DNA of 64,000 bases from Micrococcaceae bacterium RIT 802 (GCA_016892645.1 JAFEMX010000015.1:34865-98864), one strand, 5' to 3'. Positions 48,932 to 58,525 are shown, counted from the stretch's first letter. Notes: generated from the sequence alone by a model not told the origin. Translations and numbers: made by a program.

Positions 48932-49718
48932 CGTCGGTGCCGATCCGGCGATTGGCCAGCACGGGAAGGAACTCGCGGACCTCGTCGATGCGGCGGCGGG
49001 TGACATCCACGGTGACCAGCGCCTCGGTCTCGTCGTCGAGGAATTCCACCGGGATCCCCATCGGGTCCAGGATGGCCGAGTGCCCCACCGTGTTCGTCGA
49101 GCTCGTGCCCGCGGCGGCCACCCACACCGTGTTCTCCACGGCCCGGGCCTTGAGCAGCGTCTCCCAGTGGTCGATCTTGAAGTCGCCCTTGAACCACGCA
49201 GCGGCCACGAGGACCACATCGGCCCCGGCCACCGCGAGCCGTCGGGCCATCTCGGGAAAGCGGATGTCGTAGCAGGTCATGACCCCGACGTTCAGGCCGC
49301 CGATCTCGAAAACCGGCACGGCCGAGACGTCACCGGACTTGATGCGGGTGGACTCCTGGTAGGAGAAGGCGTCGTAGAGGTGGATCTTGCGGTAGGTGCC
49401 CAGGATCCTGCCGGTCCCGTCCACGACCACCAGCGTGTTGTAGGGCTGGGGCTCGCCGCTGGGCTCGTAGCCGCCGGCGACGATGGCGACCTCGAATTCG
49501 GCGGCCAGCAGCGAGACCTGTTGAACGAAGGTGCTCCAGTCGCGCTCCACCGCCGGGGCCAGCGGCCCGTCGATCTTGCGCACCGTGAACATGGTCTCCT
49601 CGGGGAAGAGCACCAGCCCGGCGCCGGAGTCCTTGGCCCGGGCAACGATCCGGCGGACCACCTGGAGGTTCTCCGCCACCACGCCGCTGGGCGAAAACTG
49701 TCCAACACTGATCTTCAT
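48921..49718 (-). CDS. carbon-nitrogen hydrolase (nitrilase superfamily)
   Basis: 265 residues from the ATG of MKISVGQFSP. Catalytic triad Glu (LVLFPEETMF, about residue 40), Lys (GTYRKIHLYD, about 111) and Cys (VGVMTCYDIRFPEMAR, about 143). It is close to the NIT2/omega-amidase and deaminated-glutathione amidase group. It lacks a signal peptide. The stop is within the last bases of the converging MFS gene. Confidence 0.87.
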   Translation of the reverse strand: MKISVGQFSPSGVVAENLQVVRRIVARAKDSGAGLVLFPEETMFTVRKIDGPLAPAVERDWSTFVQQVSLLAAEFEVAIVAGGYEPSGEPQPYNTLVVVDGTGRILGTYRKIHLYDAFSYQESTRIKSGDVSAVPVFEIGGLNVGVMTCYDIRFPEMARRLAVAGADVVLVAAAWFKGDFKIDHWETLLKARAVENTVWVAAAGTSSTNTVGHSAILDPMGIPVEFLDDETEALVTVDVTRRRIDEVREFLPVLANRRIGTDVSA

Positions 49719-49810
49719 CGTCCTTGCCTTCCTGCCGGTCCCACCAGCGTACCCATGATCGACCAAATGGTGGATGCCCTCCCCGGCCACCGATACGTAA
49801 CGTTTGGAAC

Positions 49811-51445
49811 GTGAAGAAACCCGCTCCCAACAAGTGGGCCGTCCTGGCCGTTCTGGCCGCCGGCCTGTCGATGATCGTGCTGGATGGAACCATCGTCGGC
49901 GTCTCGCTGCCGACGATCATCGCCGACCTCGGCATGGACCTGGGCGACGCCCAATGGGTCAACAGCCTCTACTCCGTGGTCCTGGCGGCGCTCCTGCTCA
50001 CCGCCGGGCGCCTCGGGGACCGGCTGGGCCGGCGCAAGCTGTTCGTCATCGGCGTCGTCCTCTTCGTCGTCGGCAGCCTCTGTGCCGCGGCCGCCGGCTC
50101 CTCGGGCGCACTCATCGCCGGGCGCGCCCTGCAGGGGGTCGGCGGCGCGGCGGTGCTGCCCTCGACCCTGTCCAGCGTCAACGCGACGTTCCGCGGCAGC
50201 GACCGGGCCGCCGCCTTCGGCATCTGGGGTGCCGTCATCTCCGGCATGGCGGCCGTCGGCCCGCTGCTGGGCGGCTGGTTGACCTCCGGCATCGACTGGC
50301 GGTGGATCTTCCTCGTCAACCTCCCGCTCGGCGCTCTGGTCCTGATCGGCACGTGGCTCTTCGTCCCCGAAACCAGCCAAACCGCTGCCGTCCCGGGCGT
50401 CGACCTCCCCGGCCTGCTGCTCAGCGCCGCCGGCTTCGGGCTGCTCGTCTTCGCCCTCATCGAAGGTCCGACGCTGGGTTGGTGGGCGCCGCGCCAGGCC
50501 CTCCGGCTCGGGTCCTTCACGTGGCCCGAGGGCAGTTCCCCGGTCGTCGCCCTGGGCGTGACGGCACTGCTCCTGCTGGCGGCCTTCATCTGGTGGGAGG
50601 CCCGCCGGGGTGCCGCCGGCCGCGCCGCGCTGCTGGACCTTGACCTGTTCCGGATCGGCACGTTCTCCTGGGGCAACACCGCGGCGTCGGCCGTTGCCGT
50701 CGGCGAGTTCGGGCTGCTGCTGGTGCTGCCCCTCTTCCTCCTGAACGTGCTGGGCACCGGGACGCTGGGGGCCGGCTTCATCCTGGCCGCCATGGCCCTG
50801 GGTGCCTTCGGGTCCGGGGCCAGCGCCCGCCGTTTGTCGGCCTGCCTGGGAGCCGAGCGAGTGGTCGTGCTGGGCCTGGTCCTGGAGGTCGTCGCCGTGC
50901 TCACCCTGGGGCTGTCCATCACCAGCCACCTGCCCATCGGGCTGCTGGTGCCGCTGCTGGTGGTCTACGGGCTGGGACTGGGACTGGCGTCGGCCCAACT
51001 GACCGGAACCGTGCTGCGCGACATCCCGACCTCCGCGTCGGGCCAGGGCTCGGCAACCCAGAGCACGGTCCGCCAGCTCGGCTCCGGTCTGGGGTCGGCC
51101 ATCGCGGGCACGGTCCTGGCCATCGGGACCACCGTCGGGGCCACCGCCTCGCTGCGCGACGCCGGCACCGATACCGGGACGGCCGGCGACCTGGCCCACC
51201 GTCTCAGCGATTCTGCCGGCGGGCTGATCACCGGGTACGACGCCCGGTCCCCGCTGCACGCGGCCCTCGCCGCCGGCTTCTCCACGGGGGTGCAATGGGC
51301 GGTGTTCGCCTCGGCGGCGTTCCTGGCGCTGGGTCTGCTCGCCTCCCTGCGCGTGGCCGCCGCGGCCCGGGCCATCCGGCCCGACGGCGCTGCCGGTAAA
51401 ATACAGGTACGGGGCCCCGATGACGGGAGCGCGACCGGCGCGTAG
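49811..51445 (+). CDS. DHA2-family (EmrB/QacA-type) 14-TM drug efflux transporter
   Basis: 544 residues with a GTG start at 49811. MFS drug/H+ antiporter 2: MIVLDGTIVGVSLPTIIADLGM (motif D1 with Asp), GRLGDRLGRRKLFVIG (motif A), GRALQGVGGAAVLPSTLS (motif B region), WRWIFLVNLPLGALVLIG (motif C area), with two extra helices to a total of 14. The C-terminus RPDGAAGKIQVRGPDDGSATGA is cytoplasmic. No TetR gene is adjacent. It precedes the flavin monooxygenase gene by nine bases, so both may be expressed together. Confidence 0.9.
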   Translation: MKKPAPNKWAVLAVLAAGLSMIVLDGTIVGVSLPTIIADLGMDLGDAQWVNSLYSVVLAALLLTAGRLGDRLGRRKLFVIGVVLFVVGSLCAAAAGSSGALIAGRALQGVGGAAVLPSTLSSVNATFRGSDRAAAFGIWGAVISGMAAVGPLLGGWLTSGIDWRWIFLVNLPLGALVLIGTWLFVPETSQTAAVPGVDLPGLLLSAAGFGLLVFALIEGPTLGWWAPRQALRLGSFTWPEGSSPVVALGVTALLLLAAFIWWEARRGAAGRAALLDLDLFRIGTFSWGNTAASAVAVGEFGLLLVLPLFLLNVLGTGTLGAGFILAAMALGAFGSGASARRLSACLGAERVVVLGLVLEVVAVLTLGLSITSHLPIGLLVPLLVVYGLGLGLASAQLTGTVLRDIPTSASGQGSATQSTVRQLGSGLGSAIAGTVLAIGTTVGATASLRDAGTDTGTAGDLAHRLSDSAGGLITGYDARSPLHAALAAGFSTGVQWAVFASAAFLALGLLASLRVAAAARAIRPDGAAGKIQVRGPDDGSATGA

Positions 51446-51454
51446 CCTGACCCC

Positions 51455-53029
51455 ATGGAGAGCAACCCGCGAGCGGTGGATGTCTGCGTCATCGGGGCCG
51501 GACCGACCGGACTCATGGCGGCGAATTGGCTGGAACGACTCGGCGTGGATGCCGTCGTGATCGACGGCAAGGCGGGCCCCACCCGGGAATCCCGCGCGCT
51601 GGGTGTCCAGGCGCGGACCATGGAGATCTACGCCCAGCTCGGGGTCGTCGACCAGGTCCTGGCCCAGGCGGTCCCGGCCAATGAGCTGCGACCGGGGGTC
51701 GGCCGCAGGTCATGGAGTCCGGTGCCGCTCGGCCAGATCGGGAAGGGCCTGACCCCCTACCCGGGGATCAATATCCTGGAACAGCATGCCAACGAGCAGA
51801 TCCTGGCCGACCGGCTCGCCGCGGTCGGCCGCCCGGTCCGGTGGAACACCAGGATGACCTCGCTCCACCAGGACGGGGAGCGGGTGCACGTCACCGTCGA
51901 GACGCCGGCGGGCACCACCGAGGCCATCTCCGCCCGGTACGTCATCGCCGCCGACGGGGCCTCCTCCCCCACGCGAGGACTGCTGGACATCGGTTTTGGC
52001 GGCGAGACCAACGCCAAGGTCTTCTACGTCGTGGACGCCCAGGGCGTCTCAGGCACCGGGTCGGGGATCAACGTCCGGCTCGCCGGCGACGATTTCCTGC
52101 TCACCTTCCCGATGTCCGCCCCCGGACAACCCAAGCGCGTGCGCCTGCTCGGCATCCTCCGCGACGTCCCCGGCCAGGTGACCGGGGTCGAGGACGAAGG
52201 CTCCGACCAGGTGACCGTCGACGAGGCCCGGGCCAGGTCGGCCCTGGAGCATGACTTCGGCGTCACCTACGACCATTCCGGGTGGTTCGCCACCTACCGC
52301 GTGCACCACCGCGTGGCCGGCGCCTTCCAGGTCGGGCGGGTCTTCCTGGCCGGGGATGCCGGTCACGTGCACTCCCCGGTCGGCGCCCAGGGAATGAACA
52401 CCGGGCTGCAGGACGCCCACAACATCGCCTGCAAGCTCGCCGACGTCCTGGCCGGCCGCATGCCGCAGGACTTCCTGCAACGCTACGCGGCCGAACGCCA
52501 CCCCGTGGCCGAGCATCTGGTCTCCACGACCGACCGGCTCTTCGCCGCGGTCACCTCGTCCACTCCCCGGGCCCGGTTCATCCGCGAGCGGGTCATGCCG
52601 CTGACCTGGCCGGTGCTGGTGCGCCTGGTGCCGCGGGGGCCGCTGGGACGGCGGATGTTCGGGTACGTGTCGCAGTTGCGCATCCACTACTGGATGACCG
52701 AGAGCGCACGGCGGCATGCCGCGTCCCTCCGCGGACTGGCCCGCCGCCGGAGCAGGGACCCGGTGCTCGGCCGGCGGCTCCCCTGGATCGGCGCCACCAA
52801 CCCGGGAGAGGACAACCACATCCCGCTGGCCTCGGCCACCTGGCAGGTCCATGCCTATGGCCCCCGGGCCGCAGCCGCGGGGAGGCGGACCGCCGCCCAC
52901 CACGCCCTGCCGCTGCACAGCTTCGGGGCCTCGCCGCGACGGGGATTGCCGGACGGGACGGTCGTGGTCGTCCGGCCCGACGGTTTCGTCGCGGTCCTCG
53001 AGCACGCGGGCCGCTCCGCCGCCCGTTAA
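51455..53029 (+). CDS. FAD-dependent aromatic-type monooxygenase (PheA/TfdB, group A flavin hydroxylase)
   Basis: 524 residues. Rossmann motif CVIGAGPTGLMAANWLERLG (residues 10-29) followed by VVIDGKAG, the DG motif in VIAADGASSPTRG, and GD motif VFLAGDAGHVHSPVGAQGMN with HNIACKLADVL. The C-terminal part contains a thioredoxin-like remnant common in rifampicin-, phenol- and tetracycline-hydroxylating relatives. Nine bases after the efflux pump, so an oxidation-plus-export detoxification pair is likely (inference). It uses NAD(P)H and O2 on an unknown aromatic. Confidence 0.87.
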   Translation: MESNPRAVDVCVIGAGPTGLMAANWLERLGVDAVVIDGKAGPTRESRALGVQARTMEIYAQLGVVDQVLAQAVPANELRPGVGRRSWSPVPLGQIGKGLTPYPGINILEQHANEQILADRLAAVGRPVRWNTRMTSLHQDGERVHVTVETPAGTTEAISARYVIAADGASSPTRGLLDIGFGGETNAKVFYVVDAQGVSGTGSGINVRLAGDDFLLTFPMSAPGQPKRVRLLGILRDVPGQVTGVEDEGSDQVTVDEARARSALEHDFGVTYDHSGWFATYRVHHRVAGAFQVGRVFLAGDAGHVHSPVGAQGMNTGLQDAHNIACKLADVLAGRMPQDFLQRYAAERHPVAEHLVSTTDRLFAAVTSSTPRARFIRERVMPLTWPVLVRLVPRGPLGRRMFGYVSQLRIHYWMTESARRHAASLRGLARRRSRDPVLGRRLPWIGATNPGEDNHIPLASATWQVHAYGPRAAAAGRRTAAHHALPLHSFGASPRRGLPDGTVVVVRPDGFVAVLEHAGRSAAR

Positions 53030-53033
53030 GGGG

Positions 53034-53069
53034 CGGATGCCGCCTCGACCGGGGTCGGGGCGGCATCCG
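53034..53069. terminator. convergent terminator between the flavin monooxygenase and purA
   Basis: CGGATGCCGCC (53034-53044) / GGCGGCATCCG (53059-53069), 11-bp perfect stem, five bases after the monooxygenase stop and 20 bases from the purA stop on the other strand. Confidence 0.7.
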
Positions 53070-53088
53070 GGCGCGTCGAGATGGTCCC

Positions 53089-54384
53089 TTAGGCGGTTCC
53101 CTCGATGAGGTCGTGGCGCACGATGGTCTGGTCGCGATCCGGCCCCACCCCGATCGCGGAGATCCGGGTCCCGGAGATCTTCTCCAGCGCCAGGATGTAG
53201 TTCCTGGCGTTCTCGGGCAGGTCCTCCATGCTGCGGGCCGTGGAGATGTCCTCGGTCCAGCCGTCGAAGTACTCGAAGATCGGCTTGGCGTGGTGGAAGT
53301 CGGTCTGCGTCATCGGCATCTCGTCGTGGCGGACCCCGTCGACGTCGTAGGCCACGCACACCGGGATCCGCTCGATGTTGGTGAGCACGTCGAGCTTGGT
53401 GACGAAGTAGTCGGTGAAGCCGTTCACTCGCGAGGCGTGGCGGGCCAGGACGGCGTCGTACCAGCCGCAGCGGCGCGGGCGCCCGGTGTTGACCCCGAAT
53501 TCGCCGCCGGTCTTCTGCAGGTACTCGCCCATCTCGTCGAAGAGCTCGGTGGGGAACGGGCCGGCGCCGACACGGGTGGTGTAGGCCTTGATGATGCCCA
53601 CCGACCGGGTGATGCGGGTGGGCCCGATGCCGGAGCCGACGGAGGCCCCGCCGGCTGTCGGGTTGGAGGAGGTGACGAACGGGTAGGTGCCGTGGTCGAC
53701 GTCCAGGAACGTGGCCTGCCCGCCCTCCATGAGCACGACCTTGCCCTCGTCCAACGCCTGGTTCAGCAGATGGACCGAGTCGACGACCAGCGGCCGCAGC
53801 CGGTCCACGAAGCCCAGGAAGTACTCGACGATCTCGTCGACCTCGACGGAACGGCGGTTGTAGACCTTGACCAGCAGTTCGTTCTTCTGCCGCAGCGCCC
53901 CTTCGACCTTCTGGCGCAGGATGGACTCGTCGAAGACGTCCTGCACGCGGATGCCCAGGCGTCCGATCTTGTCCATGTAGGCCGGGCCGATGCCGCGGCC
54001 GGTCGTGCCGATCGCCCGCTTGCCCAGGAAGCGCTCGGTCACCTTGTCCATGGTCTGGTGGTAGGGGGCCACCAGGTGGGCGTTGGCGGAGATGCGCAGC
54101 TTGGAGGTGTCGGCGCCGCGGGCTTCCAGGCCATCGATCTCCTCGAACAGTGCCTCCAGGTTCACCACGCAGCCATTGCCGATGACGGGCGTGGCATTCG
54201 GGGACAGGATCCCGGCGGGAAGGAGCTTGAGCTCGTACTTCTCTCCGCCGACGACGACGGTGTGCCCGGCGTTGTTGCCGCCGTTGGGCTTGACCACGTA
54301 GTCGACACGGCCTCCGAGCAGATCGGTGGCCTTGCCCTTTCCCTCGTCGCCCCATTGGGCTCCGACGATCACGATTGCTGGCAT
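53089..54384 (-). CDS. purA: adenylosuccinate synthase
   Basis: 431 residues from the ATG of [20 protein letters not shown]-binding loop [10 protein letters not shown] (12-21), [51 protein letters not shown] and the late [14 protein letters not shown] segment. Makes adenylosuccinate from IMP, GTP and aspartate. It follows a promoter and hairpin leader of its own, and lies in the order purA ... DUF3151-fba seen in other actinobacteria. Separate from the purSQL operon. Confidence 0.97.
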   Translation of the reverse strand: MPAIVIVGAQWGDEGKGKATDLLGGRVDYVVKPNGGNNAGHTVVVGGEKYELKLLPAGILSPNATPVIGNGCVVNLEALFEEIDGLEARGADTSKLRISANAHLVAPYHQTMDKVTERFLGKRAIGTTGRGIGPAYMDKIGRLGIRVQDVFDESILRQKVEGALRQKNELLVKVYNRRSVEVDEIVEYFLGFVDRLRPLVVDSVHLLNQALDEGKVVLMEGGQATFLDVDHGTYPFVTSSNPTAGGASVGSGIGPTRITRSVGIIKAYTTRVGAGPFPTELFDEMGEYLQKTGGEFGVNTGRPRRCGWYDAVLARHASRVNGFTDYFVTKLDVLTNIERIPVCVAYDVDGVRHDEMPMTQTDFHHAKPIFEYFDGWTEDISTARSMEDLPENARNYILALEKISGTRISAIGVGPDRDQTIVRHDLIEGTA

Positions 54385-54492
54385 GGGATCCTCCCCCTTG
54401 CGTGGGTCAGCGGCCGGCTTGCGCCGGGTTCCGGCGGTGCCGGACACAAGAACGCCCCTGACCTCCGTGCCCCACCCCGAAACCGGGCGGAA

Positions 54493-54519
54493 GCGTAAGA
54501 GTGAAAGGGGCTCTTACGC
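54493..54519 (-). promoter_or_regulatory. inverted repeat at the predicted 5' end of the purA transcript
   Basis: GCGTAAGAG / CTCTTACGC, 9-bp perfect repeat with a 9-base spacer. On the minus strand a TAAACT (54529-54524) lies just upstream, so the predicted start of transcription falls at the repeat. It could be an operator or a 5' hairpin in the 110-base leader before purA. Confidence 0.5.
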
Positions 54520-54591
54520 ATCGAGTTTACCCAAGTGCCCGTCAACATGCGACTTTTTCCACAGACCTGACGATCCCGTGACGCTTTTCGA

Positions 54592-54610
54592 CCGGGGCCG
54601 CGGAGGCCCC
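54592..54610 (-). terminator. candidate terminator of bioB
   Basis: GGGGCC / GGCCCC with a 5-base loop, 11 bases after the bioB stop on the minus strand, followed by CGGTCGAAAAG. Weak. Confidence 0.4.
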
Positions 54611-54620
54611 CGCCGCAGTA

Positions 54621-55712
54621 CTACGCATTCGGCGCGGCGTCGGTCCCGGCGCCGCGCCTGCGCACCGCGGGGCTGGAAGCGGCAGCACCGCCGTCGTGCC
54701 CCAGGATGGAGAACCCGGCATCGGCGATCATCGCGAGGTCCGCCTCGGCCGACTGGCCCTCGGAAGTGAGGTAGTCGCCGAGGAACAGGGAGTTCGCAAC
54801 CTCCAGCGCGGTCGCCTGCAGGGACCGCAGGTGCATCTCACGGCCTCCGGCGAGGCGCAGCTCCTTGTCGGGACAGGCCAGGCGGACCATGGCCAGGATC
54901 CGCAGGCAACGCAGTGGCGTCAATTCCCAGGTGCCGGCCAGCGGGGTCCCGTCGAACGGCATCAGGAAGTTGACCGGGATCGAGTCGCTGCCCAGGTCCC
55001 GCAGTGCGAAGACGGCCTCGACCAGCTGCTCGTCGCTCTCGCCCATGCCGACGATCAGCCCGGAACAAGGCGACAGGCCGGCCCGCCTGGCGTGCTGGAC
55101 GGTCGCGACCCGGTCGGCGTAGTCGTGGGTGGTACAGATGTCCTGGTATTTGGATTCGGCGGTGTTCAGGTTGTGGTTGTAGGCATCGACCCCGGACGCG
55201 CGCAGCCGCTCGGCCTGACCGTCCTTCAGGATCCCCAGACAGGCACAGACCTCCACGTCGGGATGCCCTGCCTTGAGCTGCTCGACCATGCCGGCGACCC
55301 GGCCGACGTCGCGGTCCGTGGGCCCCTTGCCGCTGGCGACGAGGCAGACACGCGACGCACCGCCCTGGATGCCCCGGGCCGCCTGTTCGATGGCTTCCCG
55401 CGGCTGGAGCCAGGTGTACTTCAGGATCTGGGCGGCGGATCCGAGGCGCTGGGAACAGTAGGTGCAGTCCTCGGGGCACAAGCCGGACTTCAGGTTGACC
55501 AGGTAGTTGACCTTGACCGCACTACCGAAGTGCCGGCGACGCAGCACCCCGGCTGCGGCCACCAGCCCCAGGGTGGCATCGTCGGGGGTCCGCAGGACGG
55601 CCAGCGCGTCCCGGGCATCGAGCGCGCGCCCGTCCCGGACGCGCCGGGCCACATCGGCGGCATCGAGTGGATCGCGAACGCCCTCGGCGCGCAGGGTTCC
55701 GGTCATGGCCAT
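54621..55712 (-). CDS. bioB: biotin synthase
   Basis: 363 residues. Radical SAM enzyme that inserts sulfur into dethiobiotin. Cluster ligands Cys79, Cys83, Cys86 in [16 protein letters not shown]-binding [15 protein letters not shown]; and motifs [21 protein letters not shown] and [17 protein letters not shown], with the conserved Arg for the 2Fe-2S cluster. The C-terminal 25 residues are variable and low-complexity. Its promoter holds a TGAACAGTGTTCA palindrome, so it should be repressed by the TetR-type BioQ protein encoded divergently. Confidence 0.95.
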   Translation of the reverse strand: MAMTGTLRAEGVRDPLDAADVARRVRDGRALDARDALAVLRTPDDATLGLVAAAGVLRRRHFGSAVKVNYLVNLKSGLCPEDCTYCSQRLGSAAQILKYTWLQPREAIEQAARGIQGGASRVCLVASGKGPTDRDVGRVAGMVEQLKAGHPDVEVCACLGILKDGQAERLRASGVDAYNHNLNTAESKYQDICTTHDYADRVATVQHARRAGLSPCSGLIVGMGESDEQLVEAVFALRDLGSDSIPVNFLMPFDGTPLAGTWELTPLRCLRILAMVRLACPDKELRLAGGREMHLRSLQATALEVANSLFLGDYLTSEGQSAEADLAMIADAGFSILGHDGGAAASSPAVRRRGAGTDAAPNA

Positions 55713-55718
55713 ACCTCC

Positions 55719-55731
55719 TGAACAGTGTTCA
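55719..55731. promoter_or_regulatory. BioQ-type operator between bioB and its regulator
   Basis: TGAACAGTGTTCA, a perfect 13-bp palindrome six bases before the bioB start and 69 bases before the TetR start. It matches the TGAAC-N3-GTTCA pattern described for BioQ sites in corynebacteria and mycobacteria. Confidence 0.75.
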
Positions 55732-55799
55732 ATACGTGGGTTTCACGCTACACCACCCGGCGGCACCCACCTGCCCCGGGCTCGCCTAGACTGGGGCGC

Positions 55800-56372
55800 A
55801 TGGCGCTGACTCGGGAACACGTGGTGGGAACGGCCGTGTCCGTGCTGCGCGACTTCGGCCTCGCCGACCTGTCGATGCGCCGGCTGGCGCGCGAGCTCGA
55901 CGTCCAGGTCGGCGCCCTCTACTGGCACGTGAAGAACAAGCAGGAACTCCTGGTCGACGTCGCCGCCCAGCTGCTCGGCGACATCCCCGCCGAAGTACCC
56001 AGGAGCCCGGACCCGGCGACTGCGCGAACCGCCGTCGTGCAACTGGCCACCGCCATCCGTTCGGCGCTGGTCCCGGTGCCCGACAGCGCCGAGGTCATCC
56101 AGCTGGCCCAATCCCTGCAGCCGGCCGCGCTCGCCCCGTTGACCGGACTGCGCGACCTGCTCGAAACCGCCGGGGTCGGGGCCGGCCATTCGGCCTGGGC
56201 GCAGCATCTGGTCCTGAACCACATCCTCGGGTCGGTGGCCGCCGAACAGGAGCGGGCCCGTCTGGAGTCGGTGGAGGGCGACCCGGCCGCCCCGGGCGGC
56301 CCGCCTCTGGGCGCCGAGGCCTTCGCCTGGGGGCTGGAAGTCATCCTCGACGGCGCGCTGCTGCCCCGTTAG
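55800..56372 (+). CDS. TetR family regulator, BioQ-like
   Basis: 190 residues from the ATG at 55800, with TAGACT at 55787-55792 leaving only seven bases to the ATG, so the transcript is probably leaderless. N-terminal TetR helix-turn-helix: VLRDFGLADLSMRRLARELD, VQVGALYWHVKNKQELLVDV. The C-terminal half is the effector/dimer domain (TetR_C type). Divergent from bioB with a shared palindrome, as for BioQ of corynebacteria. Likely senses biotin status by repressing bioB. Confidence 0.8.
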   Translation: MALTREHVVGTAVSVLRDFGLADLSMRRLARELDVQVGALYWHVKNKQELLVDVAAQLLGDIPAEVPRSPDPATARTAVVQLATAIRSALVPVPDSAEVIQLAQSLQPAALAPLTGLRDLLETAGVGAGHSAWAQHLVLNHILGSVAAEQERARLESVEGDPAAPGGPPLGAEAFAWGLEVILDGALLPR

Positions 56373-57298
56373 CGCAGGTACCGCGAGGACATCCAGCCGG
56401 TGCGCGAGCCGTACCTGACCTGGTTCCAGACGCCGCTGCGCTGGCCGGTCAGGCGGACGGTGCTCCCGCGGCGCACGGTGGTGATGATCCGGTGGGACGT
56501 CCCCGCACCCCGGCGCAGGTTCACGTTCGCGGTGGTCCTGCGGGTGGCCTGCTTCGACGCGGCCGCCTTCGGTGCCGCGGGACGGGACGTCGCGCGGTAG
56601 TACGCCTCCAGGGTGCGGGCCTTGCTGGCGGTGTACCGCTTGGCCGCGGCCGGCCCCAGGTACCGGTAGTGCCAGGGTTCGTACCGGTATCCGGTGACCC
56701 TTTCCTGGCCCTTCGGGTAACGCAGGATGAAACCATATGTCGCCGCATGCCGGGCCATCCAGCTCCTCGGGGCGCCCACGTCGACGGCCAGCCCGGTCTG
56801 ATGCTCGGAGGTGCCGGCGGGCGCGACGACGCTGCGGGCATACCGCGATCCGTAGGCGCGCGTGTACGACGTCATCAGCGACCGCTGCGTCGCATACGAC
56901 CGGTACGCCGAGGTCAACCGGATCCGGACCCCGTCCTTGCGGGCGGCGGCGACCATCGTGCGGTAGGCCGTGGCGGCCGGCGCCTGCAGGCGGAACGAGG
57001 TGCCGGGGACCCGGACCAACCGGGGCGTGAAGCCCTTCGGCACCAGCGGGTAGTTCCTGTTGACCAGCACATCGGCCTTCCGCGGGTTGCGCGGAATGCG
57101 TGGGGCAGGCTTCCGGGCGGTGGACACCACAGCGGACGACGCCGGGACCTGGGCCGGCAGGGCGGTGCCGGGTAGCGCAGTGGCTGGCATCGCCGGTGCG
57201 GTCACCGGGGCCGCCTGCGCCGGGGCCGCTCCGAGGCCCAGCCCGGCGACCAGTGTCAGGGCCGCGGCGGTGGCGGCGAGGCGGTTGGCAAACGTCAT
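56369..57298 (-). CDS. secreted M15 D-alanyl-D-alanine carboxypeptidase with C-terminal SH3b domain
   Basis: 309 residues. Sec signal peptide (LAATAAALTLVAGLGLGAAPAQA, cleaved after AQA). A proline-rich linker follows, then VanY-like M15B peptidase: SAYRSYATQRSLM, zinc motif SEHQTGLAVDVG (H-x6-D) and EPWHYRYLG with the third ligand. C-terminal 65 residues are an SH3b wall-binding domain: TTANVNLRRGAGTSHRIITT and GSRTGWMSSRYL. It trims the pentapeptide stem in the cell wall. Convergent with the TetR gene (four-base overlap of ends). Confidence 0.88.
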   Translation of the reverse strand: MTFANRLAATAAALTLVAGLGLGAAPAQAAPVTAPAMPATALPGTALPAQVPASSAVVSTARKPAPRIPRNPRKADVLVNRNYPLVPKGFTPRLVRVPGTSFRLQAPAATAYRTMVAAARKDGVRIRLTSAYRSYATQRSLMTSYTRAYGSRYARSVVAPAGTSEHQTGLAVDVGAPRSWMARHAATYGFILRYPKGQERVTGYRYEPWHYRYLGPAAAKRYTASKARTLEAYYRATSRPAAPKAAASKQATRRTTANVNLRRGAGTSHRIITTVRRGSTVRLTGQRSGVWNQVRYGSRTGWMSSRYLR

Positions 57299-57601
57299 GA
57301 TGGGTCCCCCGGGTGATGCGATGTGCGCGGTGCCATCCGTTTCTCCCCCGGTGGACCAGCTTCAAGGTAGCAGCCGTCGGCACGACCCGCCAGAGCGCCC
57401 CGGCCCGGGGAAGCACGGCAGCCCCGTCGCGAAACGATAACGATGCGGCGGGGGAGATTGTGGACGTGGGCGTCGCTCCGTAGGTTCGGGAGTGGTGCAG
57501 GGCCGTTCCGGCCCTCCGCTGGCCACCCGGTATGCGGTGGCAGACAGCCCGATTGATTTCCGCGCGCGGCCAGCGCGCAACCTCGAGCCCAAGGATCCCC
57601 C
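57299..57601. other. 303-base divergent intergenic region
   Basis: Lies between the divergently transcribed peptidase and lipoprotein genes. On the minus strand a TACCTT hexamer at about 57367-57362 could be a -10 for the peptidase. A GGTCC/GGACC pair brackets its 60-base leader. No ORF with coding character, riboswitch or repeat was recognised. Confidence 0.4.
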
Positions 57602-58501
57602 ATGCGCCGCCCTTTCCAGACCACCTCCGCCGTGCCACGCCTGCTGGCACTGGCCGCCTTCGGGGCACTCTCACTCACGGCCTGCAGCGCGGGAACCGGA
57701 AGCGGCGCCGAAACCGGCGAAACACATGCCACCGAAGGCTCCGCCGCGTCGTCGTCCACCGCCAGCGGCACGTCCGACGGTCCGGCATCGCCCGCCGCGT
57801 CGTCGTCGCGGGCGCCCTCTGCGGAACCATCGTCCACCGGGACCCCGGCCACGGGGGGACCCGCGGCCGGGGAGGGGCCCATCGTCCCCGGAGCGGCGAA
57901 CGAGGCCTGGATGGAACAGGCCCGCCGGGCCCTCGACGACACCGACCCGAAGTCCACGGCATGCCTGGACACCCTGCTGGACCAGACGATGCTCGACGCC
58001 GTGGCGACCTACCTGCCCGAGGTGGCCTCGGTCGGCCTCGGTGGCCAGAGGCACGAGGCAGGGTGCACCTTCTCCGCGGCCGGCGACCCCGGAACCGCAC
58101 CCACCGTGCAGGTCAAGCGGTTCTACCTGGCCAACGACAGCAGCAAGACGATGGACGAGGCCGGCCTGCTCGGCAGCGACATGTGCGCGTCCGGCCGGGA
58201 GCAGGACGCCAACGGCATCTCCACGGATGTGGGGGACGTGGCGGTGTTCAAGGGGCCGGGCGGTGCCATCCGCGCCACCGTCCGCGGCGCCTGGTCCTGT
58301 TCGGAGGACGGCGGGATCGGCAGCGGCTTCCTGGTCAGCGCCGGTGCCGCGGAAAAGGAAGGCATTCCGGATCCCGACCAGCTGGCCGAGCCCGGTTTCG
58401 CGGTGGCTGCGGCGACCCACCTGCACGACACGGAGGTCGACTGGGCCCCGACCCTCGATGACCTGTACGAGACGAACTTCCGGGACATCCTGGGGCAGTA
58501 G
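57602..58501 (+). CDS. hypothetical lipoprotein
   Basis: 299 residues. Signal peptide with lipobox LTAC (Cys at about 28), then a low-complexity linker of about 75 residues rich in Ser, Ala, Pro and Thr (AASSSTASGTSDGPASPA...), typical of surface lipoproteins spanning the wall. The globular domain from about residue 105 contains several cysteines (TACLDTLL, EAGCTFSAAG, SDMCASG, WSCSEDGG) likely forming disulfides. It resembles DUF3558-type lipoproteins only loosely. No assigned function. Confidence 0.7.
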   Translation: MRRPFQTTSAVPRLLALAAFGALSLTACSAGTGSGAETGETHATEGSAASSSTASGTSDGPASPAASSSRAPSAEPSSTGTPATGGPAAGEGPIVPGAANEAWMEQARRALDDTDPKSTACLDTLLDQTMLDAVATYLPEVASVGLGGQRHEAGCTFSAAGDPGTAPTVQVKRFYLANDSSKTMDEAGLLGSDMCASGREQDANGISTDVGDVAVFKGPGGAIRATVRGAWSCSEDGGIGSGFLVSAGAAEKEGIPDPDQLAEPGFAVAAATHLHDTEVDWAPTLDDLYETNFRDILGQ

Positions 58502-58525
58502 GAGACGGCCGAGGTGACGGGCCGG

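Noticed and set aside
57299..57370. Possible c-di-AMP (ydaO-type) riboswitch upstream of the wall peptidase
   Set aside because: Leaders of actinobacterial wall hydrolases often carry one, and GGGGGA and a GGTCC/GGACC pair are present. The leader is only about 60 bases and lacks the conserved paired domains, so it is not called.
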